Of a stretch of DNA of 45,159 bases, positions 9,028 through 17,205 are shown piece after piece. The DNA is taken from contig QHBN01000004.1 of the NCBI GenBank assembly GCA_003176995.1, forward strand, positions 1-45,159, in the 5' to 3' direction. A model generated the notes under the pieces. That model was not told where the DNA came from. It saw nothing but the letters and a program-made list of their open reading frames with translations, and ran no database searches. Made by a program: the position numbers and the translations under genes. Position 1 is the stretch's first letter. The number at the start of each line of letters is the position of its first letter. Origin of the DNA: Candidatus Nitrosopolaris wilkensis. Its GTDB lineage: Archaea > Thermoproteota > Nitrososphaeria > Nitrososphaerales > Nitrososphaeraceae.

Positions 9028-9492
9028 ATGACGACATTAGAGCAAGGAGATTGGGCACCCGATTTTGGTTTAACAGATTTAGAAGGCAACAACATTAAAC
9101 TCTCAGATTTCAGGGGTAGGAAGAATGTTGTAGTGTACTTTTATCCCAAGGACTTCACTCCTGGGTGTACCGTCGAAGCGACTGAATTCACAAGAGACTA
9201 CAATAGGTTCAAGGACGTTGATATTGAAATTATAGGCGTTAGCCCGGATAATGCCCAATCGCATCTAAAATTTAGAGAGAAAATGAAAATTCCCTATTTA
9301 CTTGTTACTGACTCTGAGAACGAGATCTCAAAAAAGTATGCGGTCTATGGTCTCAAGAGTTTCATGGGTAGAGAGTATTTTGGTGTTAGCAGATCAACAT
9401 TCTTGGTCAATAAAGAGGGGAGAATCATTAGACTATTTGCGAAGGTCAAGCCAGGTGGACACAGCCAAGAGGTGTTCGAAGCTTTCAGATGA
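9028..9492 (+). CDS. bcp: Peroxiredoxin, Bcp/PrxQ type
   Basis: Thiol peroxidase that reduces hydrogen peroxide and organic hydroperoxides in the cytoplasm. The thioredoxin-fold motif FYPKDFTPGCTVEATEF places the peroxidatic cysteine at residue 47, with the conserved Thr44/Pro45 before it. The 154-residue length matches the Bcp family. The usual resolving cysteine five residues later (CxxxxC) is Thr52 here, and I see no other cysteine, so it is likely a 1-Cys enzyme needing an external thiol. It starts with ATG, with AAGGCAG just upstream. Confidence 0.9.
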   Translation: MTTLEQGDWAPDFGLTDLEGNNIKLSDFRGRKNVVVYFYPKDFTPGCTVEATEFTRDYNRFKDVDIEIIGVSPDNAQSHLKFREKMKIPYLLVTDSENEISKKYAVYGLKSFMGREYFGVSRSTFLVNKEGRIIRLFAKVKPGGHSQEVFEAFR

Positions 9493-9535
9493 TGAACTCC
9501 CAACGTAAGCCAACTCGTCATTCAGCATAAGCGAG

Positions 9536-9620
9536 TGCGGGAGATGGGATTTGAACCCACGAACCCCTAAGGGATAAGAGCCTCAGTCTTACGCCTTTGG
9601 CCATGCTGGGCGACTCCCGC
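9536..9620 (-). tRNA. tRNA-Leu (anticodon GAG)
   Basis: Class II tRNA. The acceptor stem GCGGGAG/CTCCCGC pairs perfectly. The D arm is GCC...GGC. The anticodon stem TAAGA/TCTTA encloses the loop CTGAGGC, giving anticodon GAG for CTC/CTT leucine codons. A long variable arm (TCCCTTAGGG) follows, then the T arm GTGGG-TTCAAAT-CCCAT. The discriminator base is A and CCA is not encoded. No intron. AT-rich sequence (TTAAATAAAATAAAAAA) directly upstream serves as promoter region. Confidence 0.95.
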
Positions 9621-10031
9621 TTTTTTATTTTATTTAATGGTTTTCGAGGACTAATTTGAATATTAGGTTTTAGAGAATACTAACCTATTAGAGTTAGTGG
9701 TGAATCACCTGTCCGGGATATTAGTTGATTGACCATTTCGACTGTTGTTACATTTTCCATTAATTATAGTCGTATCCTCATTAATGAGTTGTCTAGCCTG
9801 TTCAAATGAGCATAAGAAAGACTTGCTTGAGGTCAAAAGGACTGAAATTGTTCAAACCTATATGGGAATCACTGTTATCTGTTGTCGTAGTTCACTTAAT
9901 ACCACGATGCAGGGTAACACATGGTGTTGTTTTCATAAGTTCGTATTCTACACTAGGTAACTCGACTATTGCCACACGCTTAGACATATCTATGTGACGA
10001 GCGAACTTACGATTAAGCGGCCAGAAAATGG
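9621..10031. other. Intergenic region between tRNA-Leu and rpoN
   Basis: About 410 nt without a convincing gene. Two overlapping plus-strand frames (9745-9960 and 9806-9997) look non-coding: they have irregular composition, no family resemblance and no start signals. A short inverted repeat AGGTT...AACCT lies at about 9665-9687. The rpoN promoter begins at its right edge. Confidence 0.4.
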
Positions 10032-10039
10032 TTTTTATA
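10032..10039 (+). promoter_or_regulatory. TATA box of the rpoN-eno-rps2 cluster
   Basis: TTTTTATA centred about 29 nt before the rpoN ATG. That spacing puts the transcription start on or next to the start codon, so the mRNA is likely leaderless, as is common for first genes in thaumarchaeal operons. It probably drives the long downstream cluster. Confidence 0.55.
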
Positions 10040-10064
10040 ACACATTGAATAACTAAAATCTGCG

Positions 10065-10301
10065 ATGCTAGTGCCTGTGAGATGTTTCACCTGTGGAAAA
10101 TTAATCGGAGACAAATATCTAGAGTATACTAACAGGGTAAAAGCAGGCGAAGAACCGGCTAAAGTAAGCGATTCATTGAATATAAAGCGTTACTGCTGTA
10201 GAAGGATGATTGTCTCCACGGTCGAAACTATATATCAAGTGATACCATATTACGAAGCTTTGAGACGCAGGATGTCCGAGATTCAGTCAGAAACTGAATG
10301 A
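10065..10301 (+). CDS. rpoN: DNA-directed RNA polymerase subunit N
   Basis: Subunit N (Rpo10/RPB10 homologue) of archaeal RNA polymerase, a small zinc-binding assembly platform. The 78-residue protein has [16 protein letters not shown] with CxxC at residues 7-10 and the paired cysteines CCRR near residue 45, forming the characteristic zinc bundle. The length is normal with a slightly longer C-terminus. It heads the gene cluster; eno starts 9 nt after its stop. In many archaea rpoK follows rpoN here; it is absent from this site. Confidence 0.95.
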   Translation: MLVPVRCFTCGKLIGDKYLEYTNRVKAGEEPAKVSDSLNIKRYCCRRMIVSTVETIYQVIPYYEALRRRMSEIQSETE

Positions 10302-10310
10302 TTAGGTTTA

Positions 10311-11558
10311 ATGGCTTCAATTACCGGGCTTAAAAGCAGAATCGTCTTCGATAGCAGAGGGGCTAAAACCATCGAAATTGACGTCACAACAGATAAAAAA
10401 TTCTCTGGTAGAGCTTGTGCGCCATCTGGAGCAAGTGTCGGAAAACATGAAGCACAGAGTTTCCCAAGAAATAGTCCTGAAAAGGCTTTGGAGGTTCTCA
10501 AAGCCAACGAAATAAGATTTATTGGATTAGACGCAGAGAACCAAAAGGAAATCTTCGATGCGCTTAGATCTATTGACGATACTGAGATGTATTCAGTGAT
10601 TGGGGGTGCAGTTGCTTATGCTCTCAGCTTGGCATCTCTTGATTCTGCATCAAAGGCACTGGCTATGCCGATGTTTATGCTGTTAAAACCACACAAGCCA
10701 TATATGTTTCCGTTTCCGTTAGGTAATATACTAGGAGGGGGTGCCCACGCCGGACCAGGTACTCCAGACATACAGGAAATTCTTGCATGTCCTATCGGTG
10801 CAAGAAATATCAGTGAAGCCTTGGAAATGAATTTCAGAGTTCACAAAGAAGTGCGATCAGTCATTCAAGCAAAGGACGAAGATTTTACTTACGGTCGTGG
10901 AGATGAAGGCGGATGGGCACCCAACGCAAATAATGATCAGGCATTGGAGATTACAGAGCTCGCTGTCAAAAACTGCGGTTTTACGATGGGTAACGACATG
11001 TCACTCGGAATTGATTTCGCAAGTTCATCATTTTGGGATGAGAAAACGCGGGTGTATAATTACAAAAGACAGGGCATAACTCGTGGAAGGGAAAAACAAA
11101 TATGCTATGTTAATCAGCTGATAAAGAATTACAAGCTCATCTACGTGGAGGATCCTGTTAATGAAGAAGACTTTGAAGGCACAGCACGTATCACGAAAGA
11201 TAACACAAATTGCATTGTTACAGGAGATGATATGTTAGTCACAAACACTATGCGTGCCAAAATGGCGGCACAGCATAACGCATGTAGTGGAGCAATTTTG
11301 AAGGTCAACCAGGCAGGAAGCCTTTACGATGCCATGAATTTCGCTCAAGAGTGTGCCGCAAATGGCATTAAGCTTATCACGTCACACAGATCAGGAGAAT
11401 CTATCGATTCTCATCTGTCTCATATCGGAATTGCGACCGACTCAAAAATGTTGAAAGCTGGCATACTCGGGGGAGAGCGAGTAGCAAAACTAAACGAACT
11501 TCTAAGATTAACAGAGTATGATTTAATAGATGGCATGGCTGAACTGTCCTCTAATTAA
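10311..11558 (+). CDS. eno: Enolase
   Basis: 2-phosphoglycerate dehydratase of glycolysis/gluconeogenesis. At 415 residues it has normal length. Active-site signatures are visible: GDEGGWAPN (family DEGGFAPN), VEDPVNEEDFEG, VTGDDMLVTN with a metal-binding Asp, KVNQAGSLYDA with the catalytic Lys, and SHRSGESID in place of the usual SHRSGETED. Compared with bacterial enolases some motif positions are relaxed, but all key catalytic residues appear present. It starts with ATG 9 nt after rpoN, and its stop is one base before the rps2 ATG. In an autotroph it serves mainly gluconeogenesis. Confidence 0.95.
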   Translation: MASITGLKSRIVFDSRGAKTIEIDVTTDKKFSGRACAPSGASVGKHEAQSFPRNSPEKALEVLKANEIRFIGLDAENQKEIFDALRSIDDTEMYSVIGGAVAYALSLASLDSASKALAMPMFMLLKPHKPYMFPFPLGNILGGGAHAGPGTPDIQEILACPIGARNISEALEMNFRVHKEVRSVIQAKDEDFTYGRGDEGGWAPNANNDQALEITELAVKNCGFTMGNDMSLGIDFASSSFWDEKTRVYNYKRQGITRGREKQICYVNQLIKNYKLIYVEDPVNEEDFEGTARITKDNTNCIVTGDDMLVTNTMRAKMAAQHNACSGAILKVNQAGSLYDAMNFAQECAANGIKLITSHRSGESIDSHLSHIGIATDSKMLKAGILGGERVAKLNELLRLTEYDLIDGMAELSSN

Positions 11559-11559
11559 A

Positions 11560-12426
11560 ATGAGTGACGAGGCAGAAATTTCCGAGGGTGTCATTTCCCC
11601 TGTCGAGGGACGCAGCACGAGCAATGGTACTGGTAGTACTGGTAGTAGTACTAATTCAGAAAATAACAATAATAACAATAATAACAATAATAACAATAAT
11701 AACAATAATAACAATAATAACAATAATAACAATAATAACAATAACGGCGAGCCTGCCTCAACGGATCTAGATTCGGAGAGAACTGACGAGGAGAGAAAAG
11801 ACGCAGAGAACTATCTCCCAGAAGAAGAGAACTTGGAAAAGATGATTCTTTCTACTGGTATTCGTGTGGGTACACCGGTCAAGACTAAATATATGACACC
11901 GTTTATCGTTCGTGCAAATCCAGAAGGCTTGTATATACTTGATATCAGTAAGACACTGTCACGAATAGATGTGGCAGCAAAATTCATCGGTCGTTCAGCC
12001 ACATCAAAAGTCGCAGTCACTTCTGCGCGAGAATATGGTAAAACTCCTGTGGAGAAATTCTGCGAACTTACTGGTGCTACACGCATACTTGGACGATTTA
12101 TGCCAGGAACTTTCACGAACCCCTCTTTACCAAAATATATGGAGCCAGAGATCGTAATCGTTACCGACCCGCAGGCGGATCAACAGGCGGTCATAGAGGC
12201 TACCAGAGCGGGTGTTCCGGTAATAGCAATCGCGAATAGTGACAATGTTACTTCCAAAGTAGATTTAGTAATTCCTGCAAACAATAGGGGAAGAAAAGCC
12301 CTCGCTACTGTTTACTGGCTGCTTGCGAGGGAAGTTTTAAAGAAACAGGGAACGATCAAATTAGACAGCGACATGAAGATGCCGATCGATGACTTCGAAA
12401 CTAAGTTAGTCGAGGAAATTTCTTGA
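11560..12426 (+). CDS. rps2: 30S ribosomal protein S2 with a polyasparagine N-terminal extension
   Basis: Ribosomal protein S2 (uS2) of the small subunit. The conserved core begins near residue 90 (MILSTGIRVGTPVKTKYM) and runs to the C-terminus, including GRFMPGTFTNPSLPKYMEPE and DQQAVIEATRAGVPVIAIANSDN. The start chosen is the ATG at 11560, one base after the eno stop, since the longer frame would overlap eno. The 288-residue protein has an N-terminal extension of about 85 residues: acidic Ser/Thr-rich sequence, then 28 consecutive asparagines (residues 35-62) coded by a 9-bp repeat, then an acidic stretch. No such run is known in ordinary S2 proteins. Its end overlaps the TTG start of the Memo gene. 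Confidence 0.93.
   Translation: MSDEAEISEGVISPVEGRSTSNGTGSTGSSTNSENNNNNNNNNNNNNNNNNNNNNNNNNNNNGEPASTDLDSERTDEERKDAENYLPEEENLEKMILSTGIRVGTPVKTKYMTPFIVRANPEGLYILDISKTLSRIDVAAKFIGRSATSKVAVTSAREYGKTPVEKFCELTGATRILGRFMPGTFTNPSLPKYMEPEIVIVTDPQADQQAVIEATRAGVPVIAIANSDNVTSKVDLVIPANNRGRKALATVYWLLAREVLKKQGTIKLDSDMKMPIDDFETKLVEEIS
11662..11745 (+). repeat. 9-bp minisatellite coding 28 asparagines in rps2
   Basis: About 9.3 perfect tandem copies of AATAACAAT, in frame with rps2. Every codon is AAT or AAC. Copy-number change by one unit would add or remove three Asn without breaking the frame. Confidence 0.97.
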
Positions 12427-13277
12427 TTAAGGGGAATAGAAGAGCGCCAGCTGTTGCGGGCGTATTCTATCCCTCAGCTGCAGATGAGCTTAATCAAATG
12501 ATAGAACTTTCCTTTAAAGACCGACGTTTCGGTCCTGGTGATCTGCCACCGTGTAAAGAACTCAGTCGACGGCGAATTTATGGAATTATATCGCCTCATG
12601 CAGGATATGTTTATTCTGGTGCTGTAGCAGCAAACGGATATTATGAAACATCATCGATGAATTTCGACCGAGTAGTAATGATAGGTCCTAATCATTATGG
12701 AATTGGGACAGGCCTAGCAACTGTGAGAGACGGAATCTGGGAAACTCCTTTAGGTCAAGTTGAAATAGATACCGAGCTTGTCTCAAGGATTTCCGAAAAT
12801 TCAGGGATCCTGGATTTTGATGATTTAGCACACAGCAGGGACCATTGTCTTGAGGTTCAACTTCCATTTCTTCAGTATATAAAAAAAAATCAATTCAAAC
12901 TAGTGCCAATTATAATGATTATGCAAGACAAAGTTACGGCATCAGAAATAGGCGAGTCTATAGCCGACTCCACGCGAACGCTTAACGCATTGCTTATTGG
13001 TTCCTCGGATTTTACCCATTACGAACCAAACAGCGAGGCTCATAGAAAGGATCGCGAGTTGATTGAGGCTATACTGTCTCTAGATATTGCGATTTTTTAT
13101 ACTACTTTGGAACGACTTAACGTTTCTGCCTGTGGGTATGGTGCAATTGCATCAATAATGACAGCAGCCAAATCTCTTGGCTCGACCAAAGGAGAATTGT
13201 TAAGGTATGCCACGAGCGGCGATATAGTAGGCGACACAAAAAACGTGGTTGGTTACGCATCAATTATTTTTACATGA
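12423..13277 (+). CDS. MEMO1 family protein
   Basis: Memo/AmmeMemoRadiSam family protein, related in fold to class III extradiol dioxygenases. The 284-residue protein has the metal-site histidines in ISPHAGYVYSG (His about 60), MIGPNHYG (His about 92) and SSDFTHYEPN, and the motif DHCLEVQLPFLQ. It uses a TTG start whose last two bases overlap the rps2 TGA stop. Its end overlaps mevalonate kinase as ATGA. Its placement between ribosomal and isoprenoid genes is conserved in many archaea. Function unknown; recent work on eukaryotic MEMO1 points to metal (iron or copper) binding. AMMECR1, another member of the three-part family, is encoded 20 kb away at 33931. Confidence 0.88.
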   Translation: MIKGNRRAPAVAGVFYPSAADELNQMIELSFKDRRFGPGDLPPCKELSRRRIYGIISPHAGYVYSGAVAANGYYETSSMNFDRVVMIGPNHYGIGTGLATVRDGIWETPLGQVEIDTELVSRISENSGILDFDDLAHSRDHCLEVQLPFLQYIKKNQFKLVPIIMIMQDKVTASEIGESIADSTRTLNALLIGSSDFTHYEPNSEAHRKDRELIEAILSLDIAIFYTTLERLNVSACGYGAIASIMTAAKSLGSTKGELLRYATSGDIVGDTKNVVGYASIIFT

Positions 13278-14269
13278 GATTGAGAAGAAGCTCTGCAAGA
13301 GCCTCTGCGCCTGGAAAAGTTGTCTTGTTTGGCGAACATTTTGTAATCTATGATAACCCGGCGATCTTGGCGGCTATCGACAGACGCGTCAATGTAACGG
13401 TGCATGTAAACACCTCCGGTAGCATCAATATTACTTCAGACCTTGGACTCATTGCTTCGTTTGAGGGTTCAACGTTTCACCTGCTGAAAGGTACCACAGA
13501 AACAAAAACAATTTTGGCGCCTCTGTGTGAATGTGCAAGATTGGTCCTTTCTGAACGAGGTTGCAATCTTGGACTGGATATTGAGTTAGTTTCGAACCTT
13601 CCAGAGAGTGTGGGACTCGGATCGTCTGCAGCCTGCTGCGTAGCAATAACAGCTGCCGTAGATTCATTATTTCACGAACCGGATAGGTACTGGGTATGTT
13701 CCAAGGCGGCCGAATCGGAACGTTTAATTCATAAGGACTCCTCGGGCGCGGACTGCAATATTTCAGCCTTTGGTGGTATGATGTACTTTGTCAAAAGCAA
13801 AGGTTTCACAAATATTTACTCAAAGAAAGAGTTGTCATTAGGATTAATAAATACAGGAAAGAAGCACTCGACTGCAAATTTGGTGTCCTCTGTAAAAAAA
13901 TTCAAAGATATTAATCGATTCTCATTTAAGGTCTTGGCCTCACTTTCAAACGCTATTTGTCAGAAAGCCTTCGCCGCGATCAAAGAAGGTGATGAACAAA
14001 TGCTGGGGAATTTAATGAGTCAGAACCATGTGTTACTCCAAGAGATCGGTGTTTCAGATAAGACAATCGATGAACTGGTCGACCTTTGTTTGACAAATGG
14101 AGCATGTGGAGCAAAACTAACCGGAGCAGGAGGAGGGGGAAGTGTTGTTGTGCTGGTTCCTCATAACGAAGATGGGTCGAAAATATTTTTTGATGGCATT
14201 GGGAAGAACGGGTGGGGTAGTGAATCGATTCCGGTGAAGGTAGATTACAATGGAGTCCTTGTAGCCTAA
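13274..14269 (+). CDS. mvk: Mevalonate kinase
   Basis: GHMP-family kinase that phosphorylates mevalonate for isoprenoid synthesis. The ATP-binding motif PESVGLGSSAACCVAI lies near residues 115-130, the N-terminal ASAPGKVVLFGEHFVIY carries the substrate-binding region, and the C-terminal KLTGAGGGGSVVVLV is the third GHMP motif. The length of 331 residues is normal. The ATG overlaps the Memo stop (ATGA). Isopentenyl phosphate kinase, IPP isomerase and prenyl synthase follow, so the cluster covers several steps of the archaeal mevalonate route. Confidence 0.93.
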   Translation: MRLRRSSARASAPGKVVLFGEHFVIYDNPAILAAIDRRVNVTVHVNTSGSINITSDLGLIASFEGSTFHLLKGTTETKTILAPLCECARLVLSERGCNLGLDIELVSNLPESVGLGSSAACCVAITAAVDSLFHEPDRYWVCSKAAESERLIHKDSSGADCNISAFGGMMYFVKSKGFTNIYSKKELSLGLINTGKKHSTANLVSSVKKFKDINRFSFKVLASLSNAICQKAFAAIKEGDEQMLGNLMSQNHVLLQEIGVSDKTIDELVDLCLTNGACGAKLTGAGGGGSVVVLVPHNEDGSKIFFDGIGKNGWGSESIPVKVDYNGVLVA

Positions 14270-14310
14270 TACTTATCTTTAAATCTATACAAAATTATGG
14301 AGTGAGAAAG

Positions 14311-15090
14311 ATGAGATCTGCACTGCTGCTAGTGAAACTGGGCGGCTCAGTTATAACCTTTAAAGAAAAACCTCTTTCACCAAATTTTAAGGCGATAAAG
14401 GACCTGTCCCGCGTGCTGGCCTCTGTGCAGATGCCTGCAGTTTTTGTCCACGGCGGAGGTTCATTCGGACATTACTGGTCTGTCAAATACAAGATGCACA
14501 CCAAGCCTGATGGATATGACTTGCATGGTATTTCAATCGTTCACGAGTCGATGATTGCTTTAAACGAAATCATCGTCAATTCTTTGATCAAAGAAGGAGC
14601 GAATCCGTATGCCATTATGCCTTCCATGTTCACAAATGGTTTCAGACCAATCACCTCTAAAATTGAAGAACTCAGAACTATTGCCAAGGGGGGAATAATT
14701 CCTATTACCTTTGGGGATGTTGTTCATGTAAATAGCCGAAATTATTCTATTTTCTCAGGAGATGCCTTGATGACAATTCTAGCAAAACGACTAATGCCTA
14801 CAAAGACTATCTTCCTAGTTAATGTGGATGGACTATACAAAGACCCGAAGACTCGAGAGATTATCCGGGAAATAAATAATGCGACCTACAAATCGATAGA
14901 GTTCTCAAAAATGCTTACGGACGTCACAGGGGGAATGAGTAGAAAAATTAGGGAAGCCTTTAAGATAGCAGCATCGGGAATAGATGTATTGCTGGTTAAC
15001 GGACTAAAGCCTCAACGAATTTTGGATGCTATAGGGGGTATCGATTTTGATGGTACCATAATTAGAGGCATAAAGAAGAAGGGTGGATAA
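14311..15090 (+). CDS. ipk: Isopentenyl phosphate kinase
   Basis: Amino-acid-kinase-fold enzyme that phosphorylates isopentenyl phosphate to isopentenyl diphosphate, the hallmark of the archaeal mevalonate pathway. Visible motifs are VKLGGSVIT (phosphate loop), VFVHGGGSFGHYW with the catalytic His specific for this family, IPITFGDVV and SGDALMTILAKRL. The ATG at 14311 is chosen because GGAG lies 8 nt upstream; a GTG at 14302 is also in frame. The reading gives 259 residues, typical for the family. The next gene starts 2 nt after its stop. Confidence 0.92.
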   Translation: MRSALLLVKLGGSVITFKEKPLSPNFKAIKDLSRVLASVQMPAVFVHGGGSFGHYWSVKYKMHTKPDGYDLHGISIVHESMIALNEIIVNSLIKEGANPYAIMPSMFTNGFRPITSKIEELRTIAKGGIIPITFGDVVHVNSRNYSIFSGDALMTILAKRLMPTKTIFLVNVDGLYKDPKTREIIREINNATYKSIEFSKMLTDVTGGMSRKIREAFKIAASGIDVLLVNGLKPQRILDAIGGIDFDGTIIRGIKKKGG

Positions 15091-15092
15091 GA

Positions 15093-16190
15093 TTGTCGAA
15101 TGCTTCTGACATGCCGCCGGATCTGGAAATCATTAAACGGCGGAAGAAAGAGGGAATTGATATACCTCTGCATAAAGATGTCCAGGCGAAGACCACTTCT
15201 ACTTATTTGGAAGACATTAAATTTGTACATAATGCCTTACCTGAGCTTGATTATGAAGAAATTGACACTTCTACCACCTTCTTGGGCCATAAGTTTTCTG
15301 CCCCTATTATCATAGACTCTATGACTGGTGGAACTCCGGAAGCAACCGAGATTAACTCTAGACTAGGTGAACTCGCAGAAAAGTATGGTTTCGGAATGGG
15401 CCTTGGTAGCCAGAGAGCCGGTCTTAAGAGTACTGACCTTGCAGATACATATTCTATAGCAAGAAAAAATGCTCCTAACGCATTCCTGATAGCAAACATC
15501 GGTGGTGCGCAACTTGCTAAAGGCCTTTCTGTCGATGATACTAGAAAAATTTTAGAAATGATAGGGGCGAATGCTCTTGTGATTCACCTCAACCCGTTGC
15601 AAGAACTTATCCAACCAGAGGGTGAACCAAAATACAGAGGAGTGCTTCAAAGGATTTCAGAACTAGTAAAGAGTCTGGATGTGCCTGTCATGGTAAAAGA
15701 AGTAGGGGCTGGGATTTCTAGGGAAGTTGCAATCAGGCTGGCGTTGGTTGGCGTTTCCGCAATCAACGTGGCCGGCACAGGAGGAACTAGCTGGGCAGGA
15801 GTAGAGAAGTTGCGCGCAGAGACACAAAAAGACACAGTCAAAATTCGTTTAGGCGAATTGTTTTGGGATTGGGGAATACCCACTGCTGCCAGTCTTATCG
15901 AAGTTAGGCAGGCTGTCCCACAGGTGCCGCTGATCGCTTCTGGTGGTCTGCGCAACGGTTTAGAAGTTGCCAAGTGCATTGCATTAGGCGCTGACATGTG
16001 TGGCATGGCCTATCCATTTTTGCGTAAAGCAGCAGAGTCAAAGGAAAGTTTGTTCGAATTTGCAAGAATGATAACAGAGGAACTTAAGAGTGCAATGTTC
16101 CTGGTCGGAGCCAAAAATATCAAAGACTTGAAGAGTTCAAGGTATATATTGACTGGCTATCTAGCAGATGGATCTAGTAGCAACCGATGA
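15093..16190 (+). CDS. fni: Isopentenyl-diphosphate delta-isomerase, type 2
   Basis: FMN-dependent type 2 isomerase interconverting IPP and DMAPP. Motifs: IDSMTGGTPEATEINSRL, GLGSQRAGL (FMN/phosphate site), HLNPLQELIQPEGE with catalytic Gln and metal-binding Glu, VKEVGAGIS, and ASGGLRNGLEVAKCIALGA. It has 365 residues. It starts at TTG 15093, 2 nt after the ipk stop, with GGGTGG as ribosome binding site. Its last bases overlap the ATG of the prenyl synthase (ATGA). In many archaea an RNase J-like gene sits between isomerase and synthase; it is absent here. Confidence 0.94.
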   Translation: MSNASDMPPDLEIIKRRKKEGIDIPLHKDVQAKTTSTYLEDIKFVHNALPELDYEEIDTSTTFLGHKFSAPIIIDSMTGGTPEATEINSRLGELAEKYGFGMGLGSQRAGLKSTDLADTYSIARKNAPNAFLIANIGGAQLAKGLSVDDTRKILEMIGANALVIHLNPLQELIQPEGEPKYRGVLQRISELVKSLDVPVMVKEVGAGISREVAIRLALVGVSAINVAGTGGTSWAGVEKLRAETQKDTVKIRLGELFWDWGIPTAASLIEVRQAVPQVPLIASGGLRNGLEVAKCIALGADMCGMAYPFLRKAAESKESLFEFARMITEELKSAMFLVGAKNIKDLKSSRYILTGYLADGSSSNR

Positions 16191-17200
16191 AGGCAATCGA
16201 TATTAAGGACGAGCTAGAGTCTAACGCTTCCAGCGTGGACCAGTACATTCTTTCTTCGTTAGAGGGTGACCCCATTGAATTGTACCGGGCGTCAGCCCAT
16301 TATATCAAAAGTGGAGGTAAGCGTTTGCGTCCATTTCTATTAATTAAGTCAAGTGAAATGTTTGGAGGCAACCTAAGAAGGGCTCTGCCCGCTGCTGCTG
16401 CCGTGGAACTTGTCCATAATTTCTCTCTCGTGCACGACGACATAATGGATAACGATGATATGCGCCACAGTGTTCAAACTGTTCACAAGCACTATGGTAT
16501 GCCATTAGCCATTTTGGCAGGCGATATTTTATTTTCAAAAGCATTCGAGCTGTTGGCTGTAAATGGAAGAGCCAAGGGCATTCCGGAAAAAGCAATATGT
16601 GAGATGGTCGCCAAGCTATCTTCAGCATGCATACAGGTATGCGAAGGTCAAGCTACCGACGTCCACATGGCTTCAATGAATGATGAGTTATCAATCGACT
16701 CGCCTCAATACATTAATATGATTAGTAAAAAAACTGCCGCGTTATTCGAGCTTTCCTGCGCTTTGGGCGTATTATCCGCCCCGAATTCGAGCGTCATTGA
16801 TGTGGAACGACTTTCATGGTTTGGAAGGAACATCGGCATCGCATTTCAGCTGGTTGATGACTTGATAGGCATCACAGGAGATCCTAAGATCACAGGCAAA
16901 GCAGTAGGCAATGATCTGCGAGAAGGGAAAAAAACTTATCCGATACTTCTAGCCCTGAATAATGCGAAGGGGGAGAACCGAAGCAAGATCCTCAAAATTT
17001 TTGGCAGAAAGAATGCGTCGGCTAGCGACCTGAATGAAGCGGTCGGAACTATTTCTACTATAGGGATAGATCAAGAGATCAGATTGGCCGCACGAACACA
17101 TATAGAAAAGGCAGTACAATCATTAGCTGATTACGCAGATTCAGAAGCCAAAAGAGCACTCGAATCTTCTGCCTCCTTTATAGTAGAAAGGAGCTTGTAG
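16187..17200 (+). CDS. idsA: Geranylgeranyl diphosphate synthase family polyprenyl synthetase
   Basis: Trans-prenyltransferase condensing IPP with allylic diphosphates to make the C15-C20 or longer precursors of lipids. The first Asp-rich motif is DDIMD at residues 84-88 and the second is DDLIGITGD at 224-232, with GGKRLRP at 43-49 for IPP binding. At 337 residues the size is normal. The residues before the first Asp motif (NFSLVH) include Phe79 at the fifth position upstream, which in this family tends to limit chain length, so a C20 product is plausible. Overlaps the isomerase stop, and gltX starts 5 nt later. Confidence 0.92.
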   Translation: MKAIDIKDELESNASSVDQYILSSLEGDPIELYRASAHYIKSGGKRLRPFLLIKSSEMFGGNLRRALPAAAAVELVHNFSLVHDDIMDNDDMRHSVQTVHKHYGMPLAILAGDILFSKAFELLAVNGRAKGIPEKAICEMVAKLSSACIQVCEGQATDVHMASMNDELSIDSPQYINMISKKTAALFELSCALGVLSAPNSSVIDVERLSWFGRNIGIAFQLVDDLIGITGDPKITGKAVGNDLREGKKTYPILLALNNAKGENRSKILKIFGRKNASASDLNEAVGTISTIGIDQEIRLAARTHIEKAVQSLADYADSEAKRALESSASFIVERSL

Positions 17201-17205
17201 CGTTA

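Noticed and set aside
9745-9997. Two overlapping plus-strand frames upstream of rpoN
   Set aside because: They overlap each other in different frames, lack start signals and show no protein-like pattern.
11523-11741. Poly-leucine frame on the minus strand
   Set aside because: Shadow of the AATAACAAT array that codes polyasparagine in rps2.
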